A stretch of 64,000 nucleotides of DNA. It comes from Catenovulum sp052056295 (GTDB lineage Bacteria > Pseudomonadota > Gammaproteobacteria > Enterobacterales > Alteromonadaceae). A program made the position numbers and the translations under genes. Shown one piece after another: positions 17,181 through 26,268 of the stretch. The DNA is taken from contig NZ_CP182493.1 of assembly GCF_052056295.1 (NCBI RefSeq), forward strand, positions 1,736,001-1,800,000, read 5' to 3'. Each line of letters starts with the position of its first letter. Positions within the stretch are counted from its first letter, which is position 1. The notes below the pieces were generated by a model. It did no database searches, had not been told where the DNA came from, and saw only the letters and a list, made by a program, of their open reading frames with translations.

Positions 17181-17380
17181 CCCCAAGTCGCCTCAATTAA
17201 CACAACATTTTTTGATATATAAAACTTAATTTTAATTCAAAATTGAAAATGCTATTGTTTAACCAGACTAACTTGTAATACCCTAGCCCATTTACTGTAC
17301 TCGGGTATGTGTAGTTAGCCGCATTGCCCTGCAGCGATAAAACCTTAGTGGATAAAATCAATATAAATAAGGATAAAATT

Positions 17381-18364
17381 ATGCCACCAGAGTTTAAAAT
17401 TAAGCTAAATCCAATCAAATGGTTGATCCCAGTGTTATCTATCTGGGCTATTATTTTTGCGCAATCCTACTACTTAAGTACTATCGATTTAAATGAGTCA
17501 CTTGGCTGGGCGATTGGTGTTTTTTTAGTTATGAGTTTTATCACAGGTGTATTGCAACACCACTTAGCCATTCTTGGCCATGACGGCGCACACTACTTAG
17601 TATGTAAAAATAAAACCTTAAATGATGTATTAACCATGTTATTAAGCTTTGGGCCAGCTTTTGTAAACATGAAAAATTATCGTAAATTTCATGGTGATCA
17701 TCACAAATATGTCGGAACCGACAAAGACACAGAAATACCGATTAAAAAAATTGGCCACAAACAATATAGCTCTCCACAAAGCGGTGTTAACTATGTTGGT
17801 TATTTTTTCAAAGACTTATTTCTGCTTGGTGGTTTACGCGAAATGTCGAGTTTCATTCTATTGATAATAAAAGGAAATATTTTATCAACTGTATTAACTT
17901 GGTCTGCATCTTTTTCGATATTAGTCGCGATTAATTATTTGATAACAGGTACTGTGATACCTTTTATTTTACTTTGGTATTTTAGCTTGGTATTCAGTTT
18001 CTGGGCGAGTTTTAGACTGAGAGTATATTTTGAGCACTCAGGATTAGATACATTTTCACAATCAGGTTATCAAGAGCAACATACCCAATGTATCGAATTT
18101 ACACCTCAACTAGCTTGGTTTCGCTTTTTAAGCTGTTGGTGGGGGGTTTACCATATCTACCATCATATGAATCAAGATATACCACTGCATCAAATGAAAG
18201 AGTATAAAAAATACTTGCAAGATACAGGTCAAGCACCAACAAGTCATGTGATCAGTAACCCACTGAGATACTTGGCGCAACTCGGCGTTAAAGGTCAAAA
18301 CCCAACGGAAGTGCAAGACGATAGTTGTGATGACAGTGCAAATTTAGTTTCGACAAACAAATAA
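17381..18364 (+). CDS. Membrane fatty-acid desaturase
   Basis: This 327-residue protein has the three histidine boxes of membrane di-iron desaturases: HDGAH at about residues 68-72, HGDHH at about 108-112 and YHIYHHMN near 268. There are four or so hydrophobic segments. It introduces double bonds into fatty acyl chains or a related lipid in the inner membrane, often as a cold response. The ATG at 17381 is preceded by AAGGA. A 200-base leader region upstream has no gene. No electron-donor gene is adjacent. The substrate is not determinable from sequence. Confidence 0.88.
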   Translation: MPPEFKIKLNPIKWLIPVLSIWAIIFAQSYYLSTIDLNESLGWAIGVFLVMSFITGVLQHHLAILGHDGAHYLVCKNKTLNDVLTMLLSFGPAFVNMKNYRKFHGDHHKYVGTDKDTEIPIKKIGHKQYSSPQSGVNYVGYFFKDLFLLGGLREMSSFILLIIKGNILSTVLTWSASFSILVAINYLITGTVIPFILLWYFSLVFSFWASFRLRVYFEHSGLDTFSQSGYQEQHTQCIEFTPQLAWFRFLSCWWGVYHIYHHMNQDIPLHQMKEYKKYLQDTGQAPTSHVISNPLRYLAQLGVKGQNPTEVQDDSCDDSANLVSTNK

Positions 18365-18390
18365 TCTCTCGATAATAATTTACCAAACCA

Positions 18391-18426
18391 CTGAATAACT
18401 GCTGAGTGAATTCAGCAGCTATTCAG
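18391..18426. other. 15-bp stem-loop between convergent desaturase and gor genes
   Basis: CTGAATAACTGCTGA (18391-18405) and TCAGCAGCTATTCAG (18412-18426) pair with a single mismatch around a 6-base loop. There is no T-run on either side, so it is not a classical intrinsic terminator, but its place between two convergent stops suggests 3'-end formation or protection. Confidence 0.6.
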
Positions 18427-18434
18427 TTGATGCG

Positions 18435-19784
18435 CTACATAGTAACAAATTCCTCAGCACTGGTCGGGTGTATTGCCACTGTATTATCAAAATCAGCTTT
18501 GGTTGCACCCATTTTTAATGCGACAGCAAAACCTTGTAACAATTCATCTGAGCCAAAGCCTATACTGTGAATACCAAGAATTTTTTCTTCGTCACCTAAA
18601 CAGACCAATTTCATTCTAGTCGGTTGTCTATGCTGAGTCATAGCTTGATATAAAGCAGTAAACTGGCTGGTATACACCTTGATATTATCTTCGCCAAATT
18701 GAGCTTTTGCTTGTACTTCGGTTAAACCAACTGTACCTATGGGTGGATGGCTAAATACCACAGTCGCAACATTGTCATAATCAAGTTTCAATTCGGTTTT
18801 GCCATTAAATAAACGTTCGCATAACCGCCTCCCTGCAGCAACTGCAACTGGGGTTAATGCTAAACGGCCAGTATTGTCACCTACAGCATAAATACCAGGC
18901 ACACTGGTGTTTTGGTATTCATCGGTAACAATAAAGCCTTTGTCGTCCAGTTGCACATCCGTTGCCGCTAAATTGATATTATCCGTTGCTGGCTCGCGGC
19001 CAATTGCCATAATAATGCATTCAACTGGCGGTAACTTTTGCCCTGTTTCGCTGGTTAGTTGCAACAATCCATCTGGTAATTTATCAATTTTGGCTGGAGT
19101 AAAGTGAGTGTGCAGTGTCGGCCCTTCGCTCGCCATCACTTCAACTAAAGTATTTGACATCAGTTCATCAAAATCGCGCAATGGTTTATCTTTACGCACA
19201 GTTAAATGAGTGTCACTGCCAAGTGCATGCATAACACCAGCAATTTCAACTGCGATATAACCCGCCCCCACTACAGCAACACTTTTTGGCTGATGATTTA
19301 ACTGAAAAAAACCATCCGAAGTAATCGCATGTTCAATGCCTGGAATATTTGGCAAACTCGGTCGACCACCTGTGGCAATCACAATATGATCTGCCGTATA
19401 AATCTCGCCGTTTACTTCAACACTGTGATTATCGACAAATTTGGCAAACCCATTGATTAAGGTCACACCGTTATTGGCAAATCCACGACTGTAGGATGCA
19501 TGTATACGCTCAATATAAGCTTGACGACTTTCAACCAGTTTTGCCCAGTCTAGTTTATTCACAGATAAGTCAAAGCCATAATCTGGCGCATATCTAAATG
19601 CATCAGCTATCTGCCCTGCATACCACATGGCTTTTTTTGGCACACACCCTACGTTTACACAGGTGCCACCGACATGTTTGGCTTCTATCACAGCGGCTTT
19701 TTTACCTAGTTTTGCTGCGCGATTGGCACTGGCGATCCCACCACTGCCGCCACCTATGGCGATAAAATCAAAATGTTGTGACAT
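18435..19784 (-). CDS. gor: Glutathione-disulfide reductase
   Basis: This 449-residue FAD enzyme reduces oxidised glutathione with NADPH. It has the N-terminal FAD loop AIGGGSGGIASANRAA and the redox-active disulfide TCVNVGCVPKK (C42, C47). The NAD(P)-binding GAGYIAVEIAG segment and the C-terminal catalytic HPTSAEEFVT follow. The length matches the family. The ATG at 19784 is preceded by AGGAAAAGC. It is divergent from the HIT gene. It has its own promoter region in the 110-base gap. Confidence 0.95.
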   Translation of the reverse strand: MSQHFDFIAIGGGSGGIASANRAAKLGKKAAVIEAKHVGGTCVNVGCVPKKAMWYAGQIADAFRYAPDYGFDLSVNKLDWAKLVESRQAYIERIHASYSRGFANNGVTLINGFAKFVDNHSVEVNGEIYTADHIVIATGGRPSLPNIPGIEHAITSDGFFQLNHQPKSVAVVGAGYIAVEIAGVMHALGSDTHLTVRKDKPLRDFDELMSNTLVEVMASEGPTLHTHFTPAKIDKLPDGLLQLTSETGQKLPPVECIIMAIGREPATDNINLAATDVQLDDKGFIVTDEYQNTSVPGIYAVGDNTGRLALTPVAVAAGRRLCERLFNGKTELKLDYDNVATVVFSHPPIGTVGLTEVQAKAQFGEDNIKVYTSQFTALYQAMTQHRQPTRMKLVCLGDEEKILGIHSIGFGSDELLQGFAVALKMGATKADFDNTVAIHPTSAEEFVTM

Positions 19785-19894
19785 AGCTTTTCCTATTTAT
19801 TTGTTCTGTATTTAGTCTATGATGAGACAGATAAAAACCATTTTAGCATTCATCATATTGTTGTGTTGTTTGTGCCAAGATTCAAGGAGCCTAT

Positions 19895-20266
19895 ATGTCA
19901 CAAGAAACAATCTTTACCAAAATAATTAATAAAGAAATTCCCGCAGACATTGTTTATGAAGACGATTTAGCACTGGCGTTTAAAGATATAAACCCACAAG
20001 CCCCTTTTCATTGTTTGATTATTCCCAAAAAAGCTATCGCAACCATTAATGACATAACCGAAAGCGACCGCGAACTGGTTGGCCATTTATATTTAGTAGC
20101 CGCTAAACTCGCGAAAGAAAATGGTTTTGCTGATGATGGTTACCGAGTTGTTATGAACTGCAATGACAATGGTGGACAAACGGTTTATCACATCCACTTA
20201 CATATGTTGGCGGGTAAAGCCATGGGTTGGCCACCATACACGGATAAAATAAAAGCTGGGCTGTAA
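19895..20266 (+). CDS. hinT: HIT family purine nucleoside phosphoramidase (HinT-like)
   Basis: This 123-residue protein begins SQETIFTKIINKEIPADIVYEDD, the conserved HinT N-terminus, and has the histidine triad HIHLHM (His 99, 101, 103). HinT hydrolyses AMP-lysine and other nucleoside phosphoramidates in the cytoplasm. Full length. AAGGAG lies upstream of the ATG. It is followed by a strong inverted repeat and then a chemoreceptor gene. Confidence 0.92.
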   Translation: MSQETIFTKIINKEIPADIVYEDDLALAFKDINPQAPFHCLIIPKKAIATINDITESDRELVGHLYLVAAKLAKENGFADDGYRVVMNCNDNGGQTVYHIHLHMLAGKAMGWPPYTDKIKAGL

Positions 20267-20276
20267 TTTATTTTCC

Positions 20277-20316
20277 TTGTTATCGGTCTATTCTAATTCA
20301 AGTAGACCGATAACAA
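20277..20316 (+). promoter_or_regulatory. 14-bp perfect inverted repeat ahead of the chemoreceptor gene
   Basis: TTGTTATCGGTCTA (20277-20290) and TAGACCGATAACAA (20303-20316) are perfectly complementary around a 12-base loop. It lies 11 bases after the hinT stop and 14 bases before the next start codon. There is no T-run, so it could be an operator, a processing or stabilising hairpin, or a structure masking the downstream ribosome site. Confidence 0.65.
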
Positions 20317-20330
20317 TTGGAAATGTACTT

Positions 20331-21896
20331 ATGCCGCTATTCCGCACTGTAAACAGTAAAATGATGCTGGGTTATTTATTAATTGGGCTTATTGGCTTGT
20401 TAACCGCCATTTTACTCGAGTTTAGTTATCAACAAGTACTGAATAAAAAAGAAGAACTGATTAAACAAACCCTACCGGCTTACCAACAAACAGCTAGTCT
20501 AAACAACGCATACAACCAATTGCTGATTAATGCCTATGCTTTGTATGGAACAACCATAAACTCTAAAACTTTTAGTCAAAACAATCGTCCATACTTGGAG
20601 ATTATTAACTCGAATGCACTGCAGCAAACTGACGAGTTTGTGCAACAATTGAATCGACTGAACACAACTATGTCGGCCAATTCAGTGGATTGGGATCAAG
20701 CTCGTAACGTTTTGACCCAACTAGATTTAAGCAAGCAGCAAATAAAACAACAACTAGAAGAAAATGCACAGCAAATATCAAATCATATGTCGGCGAATAT
20801 TGATGAACTAGCTAGCTCATTAACTAACAGCCAAACAGCAATTTATACCCAGTTTGCACTAATCGTTTTAGTATCTGTAACAGCCTATTTGCTCGCAAAC
20901 AAACTAATCTCAACACCTGTACGTGACACCTCTAGCAATATCAAAAACATTGCCGAACAGCACGACTTAACCAAACAGCTGACCATCCGCAGTAATGATG
21001 AAATTGGCGACATATCTCACCAACTAACCCATCTACTTGCGGTTTTCAGACAAAGTTTACAAAAAGTCTCAACCGCGGTAAGTGATATTACCGAAGCAAC
21101 AAGCTCTTTGGAGCATAACGGCCAACAGTCACAGCAAATCAACCGAGAATTGGCAGACGCGCTTAGCTATTTAGCAGGGCAAATTGATAATTTAAATGCG
21201 CATATGGACAACAGCGTAAACTGTTCATCTGAAGCGGCGAACCAGGCTGAACAAGGTGCAAACGCAATTACCTCATTGCAACAGCAAGTACAAACCACCT
21301 CTGACAATATTCAAGTACTGGCAACTGACATCAAACAAACAGCAGACATACTGACACAATTACAACTGGCAGGCGATAATGTTTCAAGCGTAGTTGGCAC
21401 AATAGCTGACATCGCTGCACAAACAAATTTGCTAGCTCTCAACGCTGCAATTGAAGCTGCACGGGCGGGTGAGTCAGGCCGTGGATTTGCAGTGGTTGCA
21501 GATGAAGTTAGAACACTGGCGACACGCACCCATCAATCCACTGTAGAAATTAATCAAATATTAGCCACTGTGGTCGAATCAATAGGTTCAGCACAAAGTA
21601 CTATGGATTCTAATCAACAGAAAGTGCAAGTTTCAGTTGAACAAGCAAGTCAACTGGTTGATGAGCTAGAAGTTACTCGTGGTGTAATGCTGGCACTCAA
21701 CAGCAGCAGCGAACAATCAGCGCAGTTTGCTCGAAGTGCCCAACATGACGTTGAACAACTCAACAACAAAATAGCCTCGTTTAAACAAATTGGCGATACA
21801 GTCACACAAGTAAGCAAGCGTACACAAACCACAGCACAAGATTTATCCGAGCTTGCTGAGCATTTAACTCAGCAAGTTAATGTGTTTAAGCTTTAA
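20331..21896 (+). CDS. Methyl-accepting chemotaxis protein
   Basis: This 521-residue inner-membrane chemoreceptor has TM1 at about residues 13-33 and a helical periplasmic sensor of about 150 residues rich in Gln/Asn. TM2 (about 180-200) and a HAMP domain follow. The cytoplasmic coiled coil carries the highly conserved tip IAAQTNLLALNAAIEAARAG and FAVVADEVRTLA. There is no C-terminal pentapeptide for CheR docking. The helical sensor resembles the 4-helix-bundle type, but no ligand is predictable. The ATG at 20331 replaces an upstream TTG at 20277 that lies inside a perfect inverted repeat. Confidence 0.93.
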   Translation: MPLFRTVNSKMMLGYLLIGLIGLLTAILLEFSYQQVLNKKEELIKQTLPAYQQTASLNNAYNQLLINAYALYGTTINSKTFSQNNRPYLEIINSNALQQTDEFVQQLNRLNTTMSANSVDWDQARNVLTQLDLSKQQIKQQLEENAQQISNHMSANIDELASSLTNSQTAIYTQFALIVLVSVTAYLLANKLISTPVRDTSSNIKNIAEQHDLTKQLTIRSNDEIGDISHQLTHLLAVFRQSLQKVSTAVSDITEATSSLEHNGQQSQQINRELADALSYLAGQIDNLNAHMDNSVNCSSEAANQAEQGANAITSLQQQVQTTSDNIQVLATDIKQTADILTQLQLAGDNVSSVVGTIADIAAQTNLLALNAAIEAARAGESGRGFAVVADEVRTLATRTHQSTVEINQILATVVESIGSAQSTMDSNQQKVQVSVEQASQLVDELEVTRGVMLALNSSSEQSAQFARSAQHDVEQLNNKIASFKQIGDTVTQVSKRTQTTAQDLSELAEHLTQQVNVFKL

Positions 21897-22036
21897 TATT
21901 TTTGGTTTAAATTAGTCATAAAGTAACACTTTTTAACAATTTTAGTATTCTAGTTAAGCCCGCTTTGAATTAATATAATTTTTTAGTTCACAGTCGGCTT
22001 AAGTAGCCACAAACTAGATAATTAAAAGGACTTGTT

Positions 22037-22933
22037 ATGACAGCTAAAACTTTCTCCCTTATTATATTTTTTTGCCAAATTATCCTGCTGGGATGCCAAA
22101 CTGACTCTTTGGATACTACAGATAACTCTCAGATTTCAGGGCAAACTGAAACTGTCGTTGAAAAAACAGAACAAACTAATAACCCTCAACAACAGCAAAA
22201 TGAATTAGACAGCAATCACCAATTATGGAAACAACACGCACTCACAGATTATTCTTTTACCGTGCGCCAGAGTTGTTTTTGTCTGCTGCCTGTATCAGAA
22301 GCTAATGTCACAGTGGTTGATGGCGAAATTACTCAGATTAGTGATAAAAAAACAGGCGAGATACTATCAGACAATTATTGGGTAACAAATATTGATCAAT
22401 GGTTTGAATTTACACAATCGATATTAACTGATGGTAATTTGAACGAGGCAAACTATCATCCAGAGTTCGGCTTCCCACAAACCATCCGCTATGGGTATTA
22501 TGAAGGCGTCGAAGATGCTGGTATAACTATTTCGATAACAGATTTCGAAGTATCAAGCAAACAGAAACCTCAACAGCAATTAGATGAGAATTTAGCTAAA
22601 TGGCAGCACCAAGCGCTCAGCGATTATAACTACACTATACAAACTAAATGTTTTTGTATTTTAAAGTGGTCGGAAGTTGTAGTGACTGTTCGTTCGAATG
22701 TAATTGTGGATGCTTATGACAAAAGTACCGGCATTCAACTTGATGACGACGACAAACTCCAATTACATACGTTAGATAAATTATTTGAACTCACTCAAAA
22801 AGCTATCGATTCAGAAATTTTGGATGAAGTAATTTACAACGCGGACTATGGTTTCCCCGAATTATTGCGCTATGGCTACAATCAACAAGCAACGGATGCT
22901 GGAATAAGCTATAGAGTTTCCGACTTTGAGTAA
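22037..22933 (+). CDS. DUF6174-type lipoprotein with duplicated domain
   Basis: This 298-residue protein has lipobox LLGC (Cys 20), a polar linker, then two homologous domains of about 105 residues. Each has W-x2-HAL(T/S)DY-(S/N)(F/Y)T, a C-F-C pair (SCFCLLP and KCFCILK), a mid-region strand with KxTG, and a C-terminal D-YGFP-x-x-(I/L)RYGY and DAGI-S-x-x-(V/I)(T/S)DFE. This is the DUF6174 pattern, normally present once. It is exported and membrane-anchored. The function is unknown; the paired cysteines suggest a disulfide or metal site. It has a free-standing position, with a 140-base upstream gap. Confidence 0.75.
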   Translation: MTAKTFSLIIFFCQIILLGCQTDSLDTTDNSQISGQTETVVEKTEQTNNPQQQQNELDSNHQLWKQHALTDYSFTVRQSCFCLLPVSEANVTVVDGEITQISDKKTGEILSDNYWVTNIDQWFEFTQSILTDGNLNEANYHPEFGFPQTIRYGYYEGVEDAGITISITDFEVSSKQKPQQQLDENLAKWQHQALSDYNYTIQTKCFCILKWSEVVVTVRSNVIVDAYDKSTGIQLDDDDKLQLHTLDKLFELTQKAIDSEILDEVIYNADYGFPELLRYGYNQQATDAGISYRVSDFE

Positions 22934-22975
22934 AAAATGATAATAGGCCAAATAGTATTTTTATTCGGCCTATTA
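22932..22975 (-). terminator. Probable terminator of yjgA
   Basis: TAATAGGCC (22941-22949) and GGCCTATTA (22967-22975) form a 9-bp stem. On the minus strand it is followed after three bases by six T. It lies just after the yjgA stop and faces the convergent DUF6174 gene. Confidence 0.6.
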
Positions 22976-22988
22976 ACGACAAGATAGA

Positions 22989-23519
22989 TTAATCTTTCGC
23001 TGGAATATTTTCTTTTAAATATTGGAAGATTTGTCGTGCCGATTTAGGCGGTTTGTTTTGTTCAGCTTCTTTTTTCGCTTGGCGCGCTAATTGACGTAAT
23101 TTAGAACGCTCCATTGAAGGGTGGTCAACCAACAATTGATTAATTGCATCATCCCCTTTGGCAATAATATCATCACGTAATCTTTCTAAATTATGAAAGT
23201 ATTGATTGGCAATTAGGTGCTGATTTTCAATTTTAGCAATAGCTATATTAATTGGTTCTAAATCACGAAAACGTAATAGTTTGCCTACATAGTTTAACTG
23301 CCGACTAAATGCCCCATGTTTATTACGAATTTTCACAGCTAGGTGCACAGCTTCATGCAATTGAGCATCCATAGGAATTTTTTCTAAATTAGCCGGAGAC
23401 AGATTTACCAGCTTCTGACCTAATTCGTGATGCATAATCGCATCTCGTTTTAATTCAGATTTGCTAACATAAATTATTTCTTCGTCTGGATCGACTTCAT
23501 TTTGCCATTCGTCGTTCAT
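22989..23519 (-). CDS. yjgA: Ribosome-associated protein YjgA/DarP
   Basis: This 176-residue, highly charged helical protein matches YjgA (DarP), which associates with late 50S ribosome precursors. Recognisable stretches are EIIYVSKSELKRDA, LHEAVHLAVKIRNKHGAFSR with RQLNYVGKLLR, and the C-terminal HPSMERSKLRQLARQAKKE. The frame could start at a GTG at 23528, but the ATG at 23519 (MNDEWQNE) fits the family. It is divergent from pmbA, its usual neighbour in gammaproteobacteria. Confidence 0.93.
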   Translation of the reverse strand: MNDEWQNEVDPDEEIIYVSKSELKRDAIMHHELGQKLVNLSPANLEKIPMDAQLHEAVHLAVKIRNKHGAFSRQLNYVGKLLRFRDLEPINIAIAKIENQHLIANQYFHNLERLRDDIIAKGDDAINQLLVDHPSMERSKLRQLARQAKKEAEQNKPPKSARQIFQYLKENIPAKD

Positions 23520-23605
23520 GCCACTCACTTAAACATATTCTTACTACTGTAAACTATAGCGTATGTTACACTAAGTTATATGCTTTGTATTATCTGAATA
23601 AAAAT

Positions 23606-24937
23606 ATGATTCAAGAAATAGATTCCGTAAAAGTAGCAGTTGCCGACGCTTTAGCCCTAGCAAAAAAACTAGGTGCAACCAGCGCAGAAGTTTCAATCTC
23701 AAAACAGCAAGGTTTATCAGTTAGTTGCCGCATGCAAGAACTTGAGACCGTTGAATACGACTACGGTGGCGCTTTAGGTATTGCAGTATGGTTTGGTCAG
23801 AAAAAAGGTAGTGCATCTACGTCAGATTTATCTGCCGAAGCGCTCAAACAAACAGTTGAAGCAGCTTGCAACATAGCGAAATACACATCGGAAGACCCTT
23901 TTTCGGGTATTGCAGATCCAGCATTAATGCTAAAAGCCGAAGATTTACGCGATTTAGATTTATACCACCCGTCAGATATTTCAACTGAAGACGCAATTGA
24001 GTTAACGCTCGCTTGTGAAAAAGCAGGTTTAGCAGCGAATAAATTGATCAGCAACAGTGATGGCGCATCATTTTCATCACATCAAGGGTTTAAGGTATAC
24101 GGTAATTCAACCGGATTAATTGCCAGTTACCCAAGCTCACGTCATAGCTTAAGCTGTTCATTGATTGCCAATTCAGAAAATGACATGCAACGAGACTATG
24201 CATACACAGTTTCGCGTTTAATGAGTAAATTGGACAGTGCTGAATTTGTTGGACAAAAAGCTGCGAAAGAAGTGGTATCACGTTTAAACGCGCAAAAGGT
24301 CAAAACCTGTAAAGTGCCAGTTATGTTTAACAGTGAAATTGCCAGCAGTTTGTTTGGTCACTTTATTGGCGCAATTAGTGGTGGCAACCTTTATCGCAAG
24401 GCAACCTTCTTATTAGACGCCAAAGGCACACAAGTATTCCCTGAATGGCTAAGCATTAATGAAGATCCGTTTATTTTACAAGGCCTGTCTAGCCGCATGT
24501 TCGACTCAGAAGGTGTTGCAACCAAACAACGCCAAATAGTCACCAATGGTGTCCTAAATACTTGGTTACTTAGCAGCTACGCAGCGCGCAAATTAGGCGA
24601 GCCAACCACAGGCCATGCTGGCGGCATTCATAACTGGTTAGTTAGTGCTGGCGGTGGTTCATTTGAACAAATGTTGCAAAAACTTGGTACAGGTTTGTTA
24701 GTAACTGAAATGATGGGCCAAGGTGTTAACTTAGTGAATGGTGATTATTCTCGTGGTGCTGCTGGATTCTGGGTGGAGAATGGCCAAATTAAATATCCAG
24801 TAACAGAAATTACCATAGCAGGTAAATTGCAGGATATGTTTAAAAACATAGTTGCGATTGGCGACGATATCGACCCTAAAGGCTCAATTCAAACCGGCTC
24901 GGTAATTGTTGAACAAATGACAGTCGCGGGCAATTAA
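23606..24937 (+). CDS. pmbA: Metalloprotease PmbA/TldE
   Basis: This 443-residue protein is the TldE/PmbA subunit of the TldD-TldE protease. The complex degrades unfolded peptides and matures some modified peptides such as microcin B17. Typical segments are SCRMQELETVEYDYGGALG, YCSxSRHSLS-like SLIANSE, RGAAGFWVENGQI and GSIQTGSVIVEQM. PmbA itself lacks the HExxxH motif carried by TldD, and none is seen here. The ATG at 23606 gives a family-like start; the TTG at 23585 is less likely. It is divergent from yjgA. Confidence 0.95.
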   Translation: MIQEIDSVKVAVADALALAKKLGATSAEVSISKQQGLSVSCRMQELETVEYDYGGALGIAVWFGQKKGSASTSDLSAEALKQTVEAACNIAKYTSEDPFSGIADPALMLKAEDLRDLDLYHPSDISTEDAIELTLACEKAGLAANKLISNSDGASFSSHQGFKVYGNSTGLIASYPSSRHSLSCSLIANSENDMQRDYAYTVSRLMSKLDSAEFVGQKAAKEVVSRLNAQKVKTCKVPVMFNSEIASSLFGHFIGAISGGNLYRKATFLLDAKGTQVFPEWLSINEDPFILQGLSSRMFDSEGVATKQRQIVTNGVLNTWLLSSYAARKLGEPTTGHAGGIHNWLVSAGGGSFEQMLQKLGTGLLVTEMMGQGVNLVNGDYSRGAAGFWVENGQIKYPVTEITIAGKLQDMFKNIVAIGDDIDPKGSIQTGSVIVEQMTVAGN

Positions 24938-24984
24938 CAGGAAATCTGTTAAGCTCTCTTATATACTCTACAAATGATCCATCT

Positions 24985-25887
24985 GTGAGTGCTGTTGTGA
25001 CTAAACAAATCAAAACCACACTGTTAGTGCTGTCGATGCTATGCAGCACTATGGCATATGCGCTTGATACTGTTTATGTACCACAACCACGCTCACACCT
25101 AGATATTGGTCACCATTATCATGTTTCTTTGCTAGAAAAAGCCCTAGAACATGGTGCAAATGGCCGAGCCGTGCCACGTATTGTAACCTCTTTGCATATG
25201 GCTGAAGCACGCGCTTTTCACGAGTTAACCAAAGGTGAAAAAATCGATGTGTACTGGTTTGGTACAGATGCGACTAAGGAGCAGTCTTTACGAGCGATAA
25301 AAATACCCACCAGCCGAGGCCTAATCGGCTATCGAACTTTTATTATTCATAAAGACTTAGCTGTTCAATTTGAACAGGTTGTTAATTTAGCTCAGCTTAG
25401 AAATTACACTGCCTGCCAAGGCGCACATTGGCCAGATGTACAAATTTTAAAAGCGGCTAAATTACCAGTGGTCGCTAATGCTATGTACGAGAACATTTTT
25501 AAACGTGTGCATGCAAAACGCTGTGATTATTTCCCACGCCCTTATCACGATGGTTACAACGAAGTTAGGGTTAGAAATTCGCAATACCCTGATCTGCGTC
25601 ACTATCAAAAAATTATTCTGCATTATCCGTTTGCAGTGTATTTTTTTACACCTAAACATAAACCTGAGTTGGCCCAGTGGATTGAAGATGGGCTAGAAAA
25701 AATGATTGATAATGGTGAGTTGATCAGCCATATGCAAAATCATTTATTAACAGGACACATTTTCCCATTGCGGGTAGAGCCAGGTACTCGCTATATCTTG
25801 ATAGATAATCCGATATTACCTGCGGACACCGACTGGAAGAACACCCGCTATTGGTTTCAACCCAGTGAATTTGGCTTTGATCGGTAA
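24985..25887 (+). CDS. Periplasmic solute-binding-like protein (type 2 fold)
   Basis: This 300-residue exported protein has a signal peptide (LLVLSMLCSTMAYA) and a body like family-3 extracellular solute-binding proteins: VYWFGTD, LIGYRTFIIHKDL, YTACQGAHWPDVQIL, and the C-terminal LAQWIEDGLEKMIDNGEL helix. There are no permease or ATPase genes nearby, so it may feed a sensor or be an orphan. The start is uncertain between GTG codons at 24985 and 24997; neither has a strong ribosome site. It follows pmbA by 47 bases. The ligand is unknown. Confidence 0.7.
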   Translation: MSAVVTKQIKTTLLVLSMLCSTMAYALDTVYVPQPRSHLDIGHHYHVSLLEKALEHGANGRAVPRIVTSLHMAEARAFHELTKGEKIDVYWFGTDATKEQSLRAIKIPTSRGLIGYRTFIIHKDLAVQFEQVVNLAQLRNYTACQGAHWPDVQILKAAKLPVVANAMYENIFKRVHAKRCDYFPRPYHDGYNEVRVRNSQYPDLRHYQKIILHYPFAVYFFTPKHKPELAQWIEDGLEKMIDNGELISHMQNHLLTGHIFPLRVEPGTRYILIDNPILPADTDWKNTRYWFQPSEFGFDR

Positions 25888-25951
25888 GCGCTCTAACATT
25901 GGGCATTCAATACTTATCGCTTGAAGTTCAGAGTAAATAGCCTAGAAACTC

Positions 25952-26034
25952 CGAATAACTCAGCAAACGCTGCAAGCTGTCCCTAGGCGCTCTCGAATTG
26001 CATCCATGCAATTCAAGGTTGCTTCGTTTATTCG
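25952..26034 (-). repeat. Dispersed ANGGA-hairpin element, copy K (divergent variant)
   Basis: The outer arms are CGAATAA/TTATTCG (25952-25958 with 26028-26034). Read on the minus strand, a perfect 8-bp hairpin GAATTGCA-TGGA-TGCAATTC (26014-25995) comes first. AGGGA (25984-25980) and GCGTTT follow. The hairpin order is swapped relative to the other copies, so it is assigned with less certainty. Confidence 0.55.
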
Positions 26035-26117
26035 CAATTCCCAGCCTAACTAAGCATTTTAATTGCTGAATCAAAAACAGCGATAAATATGCTCTCAAAG
26101 AGTTCATTCGAATGCTG

Positions 26118-26268
26118 ATTTTCTAAAACGTCAAAAGATAGGGCGAGCGAAGACCGAAGCACCGCTTCGCAGCTAAGCGAGGTGGAGTCACGGATGACGA
26201 CAGGGACCAAGCTTCATGGATGAATTACCCCATGAATAAAGCATAAATAACAAAGCGTTTTAGAAAAT
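26118..26268 (+). repeat. Dispersed ANGGA-hairpin element, copy C (long form)
   Basis: A perfect 13-bp outer inverted repeat, ATTTTCTAAAACG (26118-26130) and CGTTTTAGAAAAT (26256-26268), encloses three hairpins. These are CGAAGC-ACC-GCTTCG (26155-26169), GTCA-CGGA-TGAC (26187-26198) and TTCA-TGGA-TGAA (26213-26224). The middle 80 bases match copy D, which lies 14 kb away. The right flank reads ATGCTTCGAATGGGCT, as after copies F-H. Confidence 0.8.
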
